NCBI GenBank assembly: GCA_964390305.1
Contig: CAYMHT010000057.1
Span: 1-16,205 of the forward strand
Reading direction: 5' to 3'
DNA from: SKLM01 sp964390305
GTDB taxonomy: Bacteria; Chloroflexota; Anaerolineae; B4-G1
Length of the DNA: 16,205 bases
The notes under the pieces are model-generated. The model was not told the DNA's origin. It did no database searches and saw nothing but the letters and a program-made list of their open reading frames with translations. Shown piece after piece: positions 7,298-14,679 of the stretch (its first letter is position 1; each line of letters starts with the position of its first letter). A program made the translations under genes and the position numbers.

Positions 7298-8455
7298 ATG
7301 GACTTCGAGCAGATCCTTCACCGAACGCGTGCCTTCCTGTGTCTCGATTGCGGTAAGTGCACCGGGAGCTGCCCGGTGTCGCGGGTGGACGGCGCGTACT
7401 CGCCCCGCAGGACGATCGAGTGTGTGCTGGCGGGTGAGCCGGAGGGCTTGATCAACGACCGCTATCTCTGGTCGTGTCTGACCTGCGGCCTGTGCACGAC
7501 CCGCTGTCCCTCGGACGTCGACTACCCAGCCTTTGTCATCGCCACCCGCATCGAGGCACGCAAGGCGAGCGTGGAGGGTCCCTACGCGCACAACGCCGTC
7601 ATGCAGCACTTGATGGGCATCATGGCCCAGTCCGTCAAGCAGAACCGCACGGGCTGGCTGACAGACGGATTACAGACGGTGACGCATGGCGAAGATTTCT
7701 ACTTCGTTGGATGTCTGCCGTATTTCGACGTCCTCTTTGAGGACCCGGGCGTCGCCTCCACAGACACCGCGCGGGCCGCGGTCCGCTTGATGAACGCGGT
7801 GGGCATCACACCGGTGGTCAGCGACGACGAACGGTGCTGCGGCGCGGATCTGCTGCTCAACGGTGACGAGACAGGGTTCCGGGAGCTGGCCAGGCGCAAC
7901 GTGGAGGTCATCGGCGCAAGTGGGGCGGGGCGGGTGATCTTCACCTGTCCAGAGTGTTACAATGCTTTTCGAGACGACTACCCCCGCTATGTCGGCTCGC
8001 TCCCTTTCGATCTGGTTCACATCTCGGAACTCCTGGTCGCGCACCTCGAGGGGCTGGGGCTGGATGAGCTGGACGAGACGGTCACATATCAGGATCCCTG
8101 TCGTCTGGGACGCTATCAGGGGATCTACGATGAACCGCGTCTGCTGATCGAGGCAACCGGGGCGAATTTGGTCGAGATGCGCAGGAACCGGGCGAACGCC
8201 GTTTGCTGCGGATCTTCGGGGTGGGTCAGCTGCGGTCAATGCGCCAAGGGGATTCAGATGGCGCGGCTGAGTGAGGCGGAGGCTACCGGGGCGACCACGA
8301 TGATCACAGCCTGTCCCAAGTGCCGCATTCATCTCAGTTGTGCTCTGAAGGAGGCCGGCGATGAGGCGAATGAGCGGGATGGGATCGACATTACGCTAGA
8401 GGATCTGACAGGGCTGCTGGCGCGAGCCATACCAGCGGATGAATCCGGCGGCTAG
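7298..8455 (+). CDS. hdrD: HdrD-like protein (HdrC-HdrB type fusion: dicluster ferredoxin plus two CCG domains)
   Basis: The 385-residue protein joins an N-terminal HdrC-like ferredoxin domain to an HdrB-like catalytic part. The ferredoxin clusters are CLDCGKCTGSCP (Cys15-25) and CLTCGLCTTRCP at about 63-74. Two complete cysteine-rich CCG domains follow: Cys139, Cys180-181 and CPEC at 217-220, then Cys268, Cys303-304 and CPKC at 339-342. In HdrB and HdrD such motifs bind the non-cubane [4Fe-4S] clusters that cleave disulfides. The length is close to methanogen HdrD. It starts eight bases after mvhD. No membrane partner (HdrE) is seen. Alternatives in the wider family are LutA/GlpC-type oxidoreductase subunits; the Hdr neighbours favour the Hdr reading. 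The actual disulfide substrate is unknown. Confidence 0.85.
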   Translation: MDFEQILHRTRAFLCLDCGKCTGSCPVSRVDGAYSPRRTIECVLAGEPEGLINDRYLWSCLTCGLCTTRCPSDVDYPAFVIATRIEARKASVEGPYAHNAVMQHLMGIMAQSVKQNRTGWLTDGLQTVTHGEDFYFVGCLPYFDVLFEDPGVASTDTARAAVRLMNAVGITPVVSDDERCCGADLLLNGDETGFRELARRNVEVIGASGAGRVIFTCPECYNAFRDDYPRYVGSLPFDLVHISELLVAHLEGLGLDELDETVTYQDPCRLGRYQGIYDEPRLLIEATGANLVEMRRNRANAVCCGSSGWVSCGQCAKGIQMARLSEAEATGATTMITACPKCRIHLSCALKEAGDEANERDGIDITLEDLTGLLARAIPADESGG

Positions 8456-8534
8456 GATGAAAAGCCGTTGAGGCGGCTGGTGGCGTAACTCGCCTGAGCC
8501 GATTTGAGATACCGGCCTGTGGATTCCTCCGCAG

Positions 8535-9062
8535 ATGGTGGGAATGAGCGACGAGACCGAGGCAGTCTTTGACGTCAGCACCTTCACCCCCGGCTTCCGA
8601 GACGAAATCGCGGCCGAGCCGGGCGGTGAGCACATCCGGCGCTGCTTCTCGTGCAGCACCTGCACCGCCGGCTGTCCCGTGGCTGGCATCACCGAGAAGT
8701 ACAACCCTCGCCGTATCGTCCACATGGCGCTGCTGGGGATGCGCGACCAGGTGTTGACCAGCGACTTCATCTGGCTCTGCTCGGTCTGCTACACGTGCTA
8801 CGAGCGGTGTCCGCAGGACGTGCGGATCCCAGAGCTGATGAACGCCATCCGGAACATCGCCGTGCGGGAGGGGTATGTCCCTCCGACCTTCATCAGACAG
8901 ATGGAAGAGTTGCGGGCCCACGGTCGGCTCCTGGAGATTGACGACTACGAGAACGAGCGCCGGGCGCGCTACGGGCTGCCTCCCGTTGAGGCGACGGCGT
9001 CGGAGGTGCGCAGGATTCTGAACAGAACGCGTCCGAACAAGGGTTCGGGGGAGGGAGTGTGA
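8535..9062 (+). CDS. hdrC: Heterodisulfide reductase subunit C
   Basis: The protein is 175 residues with two [4Fe-4S] motifs: CFSCSTCTAGCPV (Cys37, 40, 43, 47) and CSVCYTCYERCP (Cys82, 85, 88, 92). NPRRIVHMALLGM between them is typical of HdrC. HdrC relays electrons from HdrA to HdrB. ATG 8535 is used; ATG 8544 is three codons later and equally possible, as neither has a strong ribosome-binding site. A 79-bp gap separates it from the HdrD-like gene, and no promoter was recognised there. Its stop overlaps the GTG of hdrB by four bases, indicating coupled synthesis of the HdrCB pair. Confidence 0.93.
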   Translation: MVGMSDETEAVFDVSTFTPGFRDEIAAEPGGEHIRRCFSCSTCTAGCPVAGITEKYNPRRIVHMALLGMRDQVLTSDFIWLCSVCYTCYERCPQDVRIPELMNAIRNIAVREGYVPPTFIRQMEELRAHGRLLEIDDYENERRARYGLPPVEATASEVRRILNRTRPNKGSGEGV

Positions 9063-9985
9063 CCGGCCCATACACGCTGTACCTGGGCTGTTCCGTCCCG
9101 GTGCGCGGGATGAACTATGAGATGTCGGCGCGCCGGGTAGCCGAGCGGCTCGACATTGAGTTGAAGGATATCGATGGCTTCTCCTGCTGTGGTTTCCCGG
9201 CCAAGCCGCTGGACTGGGAGGCAGCGATGCTCATGGCCGCGCGCAACCTGGCCCTGGCCGAGGCGCAGGGGCTGGACATCGTGACGCTGTGCAGCGCGTG
9301 CACGGGGACGCTGACGGAGGCCAACCATCGACTGCGCGGCGATCCCGAGCTTCTTGCCTGGGCTAATGAGGAATTGGCCGATATGGGCCATCTGGATCCG
9401 GCAGGCTCACGAGGGACTTATCGGGGGACGGTGCGCGTGCGGCACTTCGCGCGGGTGTTGTACGAGGAAGTGGGGGTCGAGACTCTGCGTGAGAAGGTCG
9501 CGGAGGGGGTGGGTGGCGAGCACCTGTTGCAGAGTTTCGGGTTTGCACCGCACTACGGCTGTCACTATCTGAAACCCTCTCATCTATACGACGGGTTCGA
9601 CGATCCAGAGAACCCGCAGAGCCTGGATCGGCTTATCGAAGCGACCGGTGCACGCGTGGTCCGCTACGAGGACGAGGACCAGTGCTGCGGGGGCGGCATC
9701 CTGGGCTTCGACGAGAGGACGGCGCTGCTCCTGACCAGTCAGAAGCTCGACCACGTCACGGAGGCTGGGGCTGACGCGATGGTCCTCATCTGTCCCTTCT
9801 GTGCGATTATGTACGAGGCGAACCAGCGGCGTGCTGAGAAGCTCCGGGAGGACACTTACCGGCTGCCGGTGCTCTACTACCCGCAGATTCTGGGCCTGGC
9901 GATGGGTTTCTCGATGGAGGAGATGGGCGTCAGGTTAAATCGGGTGAAGCCGCGCGAGTTGATCAGAAAGCTGCGTGAAGCGTAG
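9059..9985 (+). CDS. hdrB: Heterodisulfide reductase subunit B
   Basis: The 308-residue protein has two CCG domains: Cys11, SCCGFP at 42-47 and CSAC at 78-81, then GCHYLKPS, QCCGGG and CPFC in the second half. These ligate the two non-cubane clusters that reduce the CoM-S-S-CoB heterodisulfide in methanogens. Bacterial HdrB probably acts on a different, unidentified acceptor. GTG 9059 overlaps the hdrC stop (GTGA). The next gene is the long HdrA-MvhD fusion at 10110, so hdrC-hdrB plus that gene would make a complete soluble HdrABC-MvhD set independent of the copies upstream. No residue needed for cluster binding appears to be missing. Confidence 0.94.
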   Translation: MTGPYTLYLGCSVPVRGMNYEMSARRVAERLDIELKDIDGFSCCGFPAKPLDWEAAMLMAARNLALAEAQGLDIVTLCSACTGTLTEANHRLRGDPELLAWANEELADMGHLDPAGSRGTYRGTVRVRHFARVLYEEVGVETLREKVAEGVGGEHLLQSFGFAPHYGCHYLKPSHLYDGFDDPENPQSLDRLIEATGARVVRYEDEDQCCGGGILGFDERTALLLTSQKLDHVTEAGADAMVLICPFCAIMYEANQRRAEKLREDTYRLPVLYYPQILGLAMGFSMEEMGVRLNRVKPRELIRKLREA

Positions 9986-10040
9986 GACGTGAAACGTAAA
10001 ATGCAGGAATGCAAGAACTGTGTGAGGTGCCTTTGGGCAT

Positions 10041-10089
10041 TACGTCTTACGCAATACGTTTTGCGCACTACGCAATACATCCTACGTCT
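10041..10089. repeat. Short repeats in the hdrB-hdrA gap
   Basis: TACGCAATAC occurs at 10048-10057 and 10069-10078, and TACGTCT at 10041-10047 and 10083-10089, giving a roughly symmetrical block. The rest of the 124-bp gap also has ACGTGAAACGT near 9989. The composition is more AT-rich than the genes. It looks like a dispersed intergenic repeat; a regulatory role cannot be excluded. Confidence 0.6.
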
Positions 10090-10109
10090 CACCCCGAGGA
10101 GATAGCAAC

Positions 10110-12707
10110 TTGCCAAGAGATGATCTGCAGATCGGCGTCTTCGTCTGCGACTGCGGACTGAACATCGCTGGCAGCGTGGACACGGAGGCCGTGCGAGTCT
10201 ATGCTGAGGGGTTGCCGGACGTGACGGTTGCGGTGCGCAATCGCTACACGTGCGCTGATCCTGGTCAGCAAGAGATCAAGCGGACGATCGTGGAGCACAA
10301 CCTCAATCGGGTGGTGGTCGCATCCTGCTCGCCCCGGCTGCACGAAGCCACCTTCCGCCACTGCGTCAGCGAGGCGGGCCTCAACCCCTACCTGTTTGCG
10401 ATGGCGAACATCCGCGAGCAGTGCTCGTGGGTCCATCTCCAGGATCGTGAGGCGGCCACGCGCAAGGCCAAGGACATCGTCCGGGTGGCCGTGGCTCGCG
10501 CCCGGTGGCTGCACCCTCAGGAGGAGGAGCGCTTGCCGGTCACCGACGCGGCGTTGGTCATTGGCGGAGGCGTCGCTGGCATCCAGGCCGCCCTCGACTT
10601 GGCCGATGCCGGTCACCAGGTGTACCTGGTGGAGAGGGAGCCGTCCATCGGTGGGATCATGGCGCAACTGGACAAGACGTATCCCACCATGGACTGTAGC
10701 ATATGAATCCTGGGCCCCAAAATGATGGATGTCGGTCGACATCCAAAGATCGAATTGATGGCCTACAGCGAGGTCGAGGATGTCTCCGGGTACGTCGGTG
10801 ATTTCAGGGTGTGGGTACGCAGGAAAGCTCGCTACGTCGATGAGACCGAATGCACCGCCTGTGGGGACTGCTCGGACGTCTGCCCCGTTGTCCTGCCGGA
10901 CGAGTTCCAGGCCGGCCTGTCCACCCGCCGCGCGATCCACATCCCCTTCCCCCAGGCCGTCCCCTCCTCCTACGTCGTCCACGCTGACGAGTGTCTGGGC
11001 AGCAACCCCATCGCCTGCGGCAAGTGCGTCGAGGCGTGCGACAAAGCGTGCATTGATTTCGATATGCAGGACGAGATCGTGGAGCTGCAGGTGGGCGCGA
11101 TTATCGTGGCCACCGGCATGGAGACGTACGATCCGACCCCCCTGGACGAGTACGGCTACGCCAGCTACGAGAATGTTGTCACCAGCCTGGAGTTTGAGCG
11201 CCTGATCTCGGCGGAGGGGCCGACGGACGGGCATTTCGTCCGCCCCACGGATCGGAAGCGGCCCCAGCGCATCGGCTTTGTGCAGTGCGTGGGCTCCCGG
11301 ACTGTACCTTCGGAATCGAACCCCGATGGTCAGCGCGGCAACCCGTACTGCTCCAACATCTGCTGCATGAACACGGTCAAGGACAGCCTGCTCCTTAAGG
11401 ACCATTACCCGGACACGGACATCACCGTCTTCTACATGGATATCCGCGCCTTCGGTAAGGGGTTTGAGGATCTATATCGGCGCTCGAAGGCCCAGGGCGT
11501 CCGCTACGTGCGCGGGCTGCCAGGCGAGGTCGAGGAGGATCCGGGGACCGGCAACCTGACGGTCTACGCGGAGAACACCACCACTGGCCTGCTGCAGGAG
11601 CACGAGTTCGATATGCTGGTGCTCTCCATAGGGGCGGTTCCGCGAATGGAGACCGGTCTGGTGCGCCAACTCCTGACGCTGTCGGTCAGTGTGGACGGCT
11701 TCTTGATGGAGGCCCATCCCAAGCTCAAGCCGGTGGACACCCCGACGAAGGGGGTCTACATTGCCGGCTGCGCTGAGGCGCCCAAGGACATCAAGGACTC
11801 GGTCACCCAGGCGAGCGCGGCTGCCGCCCGCGCCGAGGTGCTGCTCAGCACGGCACAGATCAGGGTGGAGGCGATCACGGCGGTGGTCGACGAGGATCTG
11901 TGCAAGCAGTGTGGGCAGTGTGCGAAGGTGTGCCCCTTCTCGGCCATCGTCTGGGAGAGGAAGCAGACGGCCCGGGTCATCAGCGCCGCGTGCGCTGGCT
12001 GCGGCACGTGCGCCGCGGAGTGCCCCTTCGATGCCATCACGATGCGCCACTTCACCGATCAGCAGATCTACGCGATGGTCTACGCCATCCTGGAGGAGGA
12101 TCCGGCGGACAAGATCGTGACCTTCGCCTGCAACTGGTGCTCCTACGCCGGGGCGGACACAGCCGGTACGTCACGGTTGCAGTATCCCCCGAACGGCTAT
12201 GTCATCCGGACGATGTGCTCCGGCCGCGTCAAGCCCGACTTCGTCTGGTATGCCTTCCAGAAGGGCGCGCCGCTGGTGCTGGTCTCCGGTTGTCACTACG
12301 CCGATTGTCACTACATCGACGCCAATCGCAACACGGTGCGCCGTGTGGACGCGCTCTGGGAGGGATTGGAGAAGCAGGGCGTCGACCCACGGCGGCTCCA
12401 GCTCGATTGGTGCAGCGCGGCCGAGGGGCAGAAGTGGGCCAGGATCATGCGCGAGCTTGAGGAGCTGCGGGCCGGCGTGACGGTTGAGGAGGTCGACGAG
12501 GCCAGGGAGGCGCTGAAGGGCCAGCGCGTGCCGCGACGCAGCCAGGTCTGGCGGCTGAAGGAACCGACGCCGGCCACGATGGTCTGCTACCGGTGCGGGA
12601 ACGAATGGGGGGTCACGTTCGATCCGACCGCCGACAGGGAGCGGATGTGCCCGGCCTGCCGCAGCAACAGCGTCCGGGTTGTGCTGGATCAGCTGATGAG
12701 GCAGTAA
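10110..12707 (+). CDS. hdrA: Selenocysteine-containing HdrA-MvhD fusion with zinc-ribbon-like tail (TGA at 10704-10706 read as Sec)
   Basis: This is one 865-residue protein if TGA codon 199 is decoded. In order: the HdrA N-terminal domain (IGVFVCDCGLNIAG), the FAD fold (VIGGGVAGIQAALDLA at about 150-165), the DCSI-U-ILGPKM motif (Cys196, Sec199), and an inserted ferredoxin (Cys248-258 and Cys295-314). The FVQCVGSR and YCSNICC block follows, then two C-terminal ferredoxins (Cys598-608, Cys628-638). An MvhD domain (FACNWCSYAGAD from Cys674) comes next. The tail has CYRCG (Cys826, 829) and CPAC (Cys847, 850), like a zinc ribbon. TTG 10110 is preceded by GAGGAGAT. The part after the TGA has no ribosome-binding site of its own. 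Sec in HdrA is established in Methanococcus and some bacteria. It probably works with HdrCB just upstream. A simple nonsense mutation is the alternative, made unlikely by the exact site and the hairpin. Confidence 0.9.
10704..10706 (+). other. In-frame TGA predicted to encode selenocysteine (Sec199)
   Basis: The TGA lies in GAC-TGT-AGC-ATA-TGA-ATC-CTG. The HdrA-1 gene of this locus has GAC-TGT-GCC-ACC-TGC-ATC-CTC (3928-3948), so the TGA replaces a Cys codon one for one. Homology continues without a gap on both sides. The Cys/Sec residue belongs to a cluster-binding region near the flavin in HdrA. Confidence 0.9.
10726..10745 (+). promoter_or_regulatory. Candidate bacterial SECIS hairpin
   Basis: TGGATGTC (10726-10733), loop GGTC (10734-10737) and GACATCCA (10738-10745) form a perfect 8-bp stem. 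The first loop G is 27 bases past the TGA, within the usual range for bacterial SECIS elements, and G is in the first loop positions as required. The GGTC loop resembles the E. coli fdhF element recognised by SelB. The Cys paralogue lacks this stem at the same place. Confidence 0.85.
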
Positions 12708-13511
12708 CTAGCTGCTTTCGTCCGTGCCCGACACCTGGTCGGCGGTGAGGAGCTCGATAGAGCGGGCGGCCAACTCAGCGCGAGCGTTGGGGGGAAGGCC
12801 ACCGTCGGTAATCAGCCTGTGGATCCGGTCAATGCTCGCAACCTGGAAGTTCGACACCGCTCCCCATTTGCTGTGGTCGGCCACCAACATCACTGGGCCA
12901 CGGGTGCGCTCGATCATCAGCTGGACGACGCGTGCCTCCCGTTCATCGGGCACGGTGCAGCCGTACCGGGGGCTGATCCCCTCGACGCCGATGAAGGTCT
13001 TGCTGGCGTAGGTTCGGCGCAGCATGTCCGTGGCCTGGTGTCCCACGACTGAGCTGGCCCGCGGGTAGAAGGTCCCGCCCAACAATCGGACCTCGAAGCC
13101 GCAGTCGCCGGCTTCCAGGACCGCTCTGACATTGTTCGTTATCACCTGGAGCCCAGGTTTGCTCGGCAGATGGGTGATGACCTGAGTGGTGGTGGTGCCA
13201 CTATTGGCGAAGATCACGTCGCCGCTCTCAACGAGCGAGGCTGCTGCCACACCGATCTTACGCTTTTCCGTCGGGCGGATCTGCGCCCGCTGGGCGTACT
13301 GGGGCTCATACGGGATGCGCTGACTCAGGATGGCGCCGCCGTGCGTGCGCTCGAGGACGCCCTGCTCCTCAAGCCATTCCAGGTCACGCCTGATGGTGGC
13401 TTCTGAGACTCCCAACATGTCGCAGAGGTCAGCACTGCGTACAATGCGGTGAATCTCGATGTATTCCCGTATCCGTTCGCGCCGCTGTGCCGGGATGAGA
13501 TGCTTACTCAT
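12708..13511 (-). CDS. DeoR/GlpR-family transcriptional regulator
   Basis: The 267-residue protein has an N-terminal winged helix-turn-helix at about residues 6-60 (RRERIREYIE, VRSADLCDMLGVSEATIRRDL, then LERTHGGA). The DeoR C-terminal sensor domain follows, with NSGTTTTQVITHL, ITNNVRAVLE, LLGGTFYP and VADHSKWG. Family members usually bind a phosphorylated sugar or related metabolite and repress nearby genes and themselves. No sugar gene is present in this window, so the target is unclear. The start ATG has GCGAGG about ten bases upstream, and a good promoter lies at 13574-13602. The gene ends directly against the Sec-HdrA stop with no bases between, so there is no room for a separate terminator between the convergent genes. 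Confidence 0.93.
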   Translation of the reverse strand: MSKHLIPAQRRERIREYIEIHRIVRSADLCDMLGVSEATIRRDLEWLEEQGVLERTHGGAILSQRIPYEPQYAQRAQIRPTEKRKIGVAAASLVESGDVIFANSGTTTTQVITHLPSKPGLQVITNNVRAVLEAGDCGFEVRLLGGTFYPRASSVVGHQATDMLRRTYASKTFIGVEGISPRYGCTVPDEREARVVQLMIERTRGPVMLVADHSKWGAVSNFQVASIDRIHRLITDGGLPPNARAELAARSIELLTADQVSGTDESS

Positions 13512-13573
13512 TGGGATAACCTCGCCTTTGTGGGCAGTGGCCGTGTAGACAACCGTGGCTTCGGTGTGGCAAA

Positions 13574-13602
13574 ATTATATCGTATTTTGCGCCGATTTGC
13601 AA
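13574..13602 (-). promoter_or_regulatory. Sigma70-type promoter for the DeoR-family gene
   Basis: On the minus strand, TTGCAA (13602-13597), a 17-bp spacer and a perfect TATAAT (13579-13574) lie about 60 bp before the ATG at 13511. Together with the promoter at 13678-13706 it explains the 287-bp gene-free stretch 13512-13798 as a divergent control region. Confidence 0.75.
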
Positions 13603-13616
13603 GGTTCCTTTTGCGC
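13585..13616. promoter_or_regulatory. Candidate operator: paired TTTTGCGC direct repeats
   Basis: TTTTGCGC occurs at 13585-13592 and 13609-13616, 24 bp apart, across the spacer and upstream edge of the repressor's own promoter. A related ATTTGCA occurs between them (13595-13601) and again near 13676-13682 at the divergent promoter. The position fits autoregulation; binding is inferred only. Confidence 0.4.
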
Positions 13617-13677
13617 ACCTCTGCGAGAGACACCGTTTGAGAGATTGGGAATGTTTTTCGTCGAATCTTGCCGGAAT

Positions 13678-13706
13678 TTGCAGGTTTGCCCGCCGTACAC
13701 TATAAT
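13678..13706 (+). promoter_or_regulatory. Sigma70-type promoter for the nucleotidyltransferase-like gene
   Basis: TTGCAG (13678-13683), a 17-bp spacer and TATAAT (13701-13706) lie 92 bp before the ATG at 13799. The spacing and the perfect -10 element are strong. The leader of about 85 bases shows no recognised riboswitch. Confidence 0.75.
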
Positions 13707-13798
13707 GGAGCGCGTGGGCTGTTGGAACCAATCAGGTCTCCTGCAGGCACTTTTTGGGTCTAGCCTTTGGAAGCGAATTACGTGGAGAGGAGCAGGTT

Positions 13799-14587
13799 AT
13801 GGCGAATGCCGCAAAGGGGATGCAGGAGCAGGACCGAGCTGAACGGGAGCGGTTCGAGAACGAGCTCGAGCGGATCCTCCGCGCCAGCCGTGAGGCTGAC
13901 GTGATACTGAGCGTGATCGGATCGCTAGCCTTCCAGATGCATTGCTCCAAGTACGGCCATCTCCAGGAGGCGATGGGACGAGCTTACACGGACCTTGATT
14001 TCGCCGCCTATAGCCAGCAGACGAGAGAAGTCAAGGAGTTGATGGAGAGCCTGGGCTACGTAGAGAACCGTGAGGTCTTCATGGTCAGTGGTGGGGACCG
14101 TTCGATATTCGACGACTACGACAGTGGTCTCTACGTGGATGTGTTCTATGACAAGCTCGACTTTTGCCACGTGATCCACTGGGAGGGTCGATTGGAGGTC
14201 GATAGGCCCACGATTCCGCTGGCCGAGCTGTTGCTGGAGAAGATGCAGATCGTGAGGATCAACGAGAAGGACGTGATCGACACGATCATGTTGCTCCTCG
14301 AGCACCCGCTTGGGGACAGCGATCACGAGATGATCAACATCGATCGCGTGGCGCGCCTGTGTGCCAGCGACTGGGGTCTCTGGCGCACCACCACGGAGAA
14401 CCTGGACAAAGTGGGCGTCCTGGCCCAGGGTTACCCTCAGTTGAGTGAGGACGAGAAACAGCGCATCGCCGCCCGGGTAAGCCAAGCCCTTCGTCGAATT
14501 GAGGAGGAACCTAAACCGCTGGCGTGGAGACTGCGGGCCAGAGTGGGCGATCGGGTGAAGTGGTACAAGGAAGTGGACGAGGTCTAG
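13799..14587 (+). CDS. Nucleotidyltransferase-fold protein of unknown role
   Basis: The 262-residue protein begins with a charged, probably helical segment of about 35 residues. It then shows a pattern like the minimal nucleotidyltransferase fold: VIGSLAFQMH (G-S) followed by YTDLDFAAY (D-x-D, the likely metal ligands). A third acidic stretch, LYVDVFYDKLDF, follows. The segment LAELLLEKMQIVRINEKDVIDTIMLL resembles the helical region of AbiEii/AbiGii-like or stand-alone nucleotidyltransferases that modify an unknown substrate. ATG 13799 follows GGAGAGGAGCAGG; the longer open frame to 13754 has no support. It has its own promoter. No antitoxin-like partner is adjacent: the next gene encodes CBS domains. 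Function is not known, and the superfamily assignment is moderate. Confidence 0.65.
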   Translation: MANAAKGMQEQDRAERERFENELERILRASREADVILSVIGSLAFQMHCSKYGHLQEAMGRAYTDLDFAAYSQQTREVKELMESLGYVENREVFMVSGGDRSIFDDYDSGLYVDVFYDKLDFCHVIHWEGRLEVDRPTIPLAELLLEKMQIVRINEKDVIDTIMLLLEHPLGDSDHEMINIDRVARLCASDWGLWRTTTENLDKVGVLAQGYPQLSEDEKQRIAARVSQALRRIEEEPKPLAWRLRARVGDRVKWYKEVDEV

Positions 14588-14679
14588 CTCTGCGGCGAGA
14601 CCGCCAATGCGCTCGGCCGGCGGAAATGACGCGGTGAGCGCGCGGCTGGAGCCCGTAGAGTAACAAGGGAGTTTGTGCT

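Noticed and set aside
10089..11405. Long open frame of 438 codons on the minus strand opposite hdrA
   Set aside because: It lies antisense to a strongly conserved HdrA coding region and its translation has no recognisable domain; it is typical of GC-rich shadow frames.
10722..12707. Second open frame starting at ATG 10722 as an independent gene
   Set aside because: No ribosome-binding site precedes it, it would begin in the middle of a conserved HdrA motif, and it is in the same frame as 10110-10706 with only the TGA between.
13754..13798. Longer start for the nucleotidyltransferase-like gene
   Set aside because: The extra codons have no ribosome-binding site, while ATG 13799 follows a strong purine-rich site.
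14594..14605. GGCG-AGAC-CGCC hairpin after the nucleotidyltransferase-like gene as a terminator
   Set aside because: The stem is only four base pairs and no T run follows.
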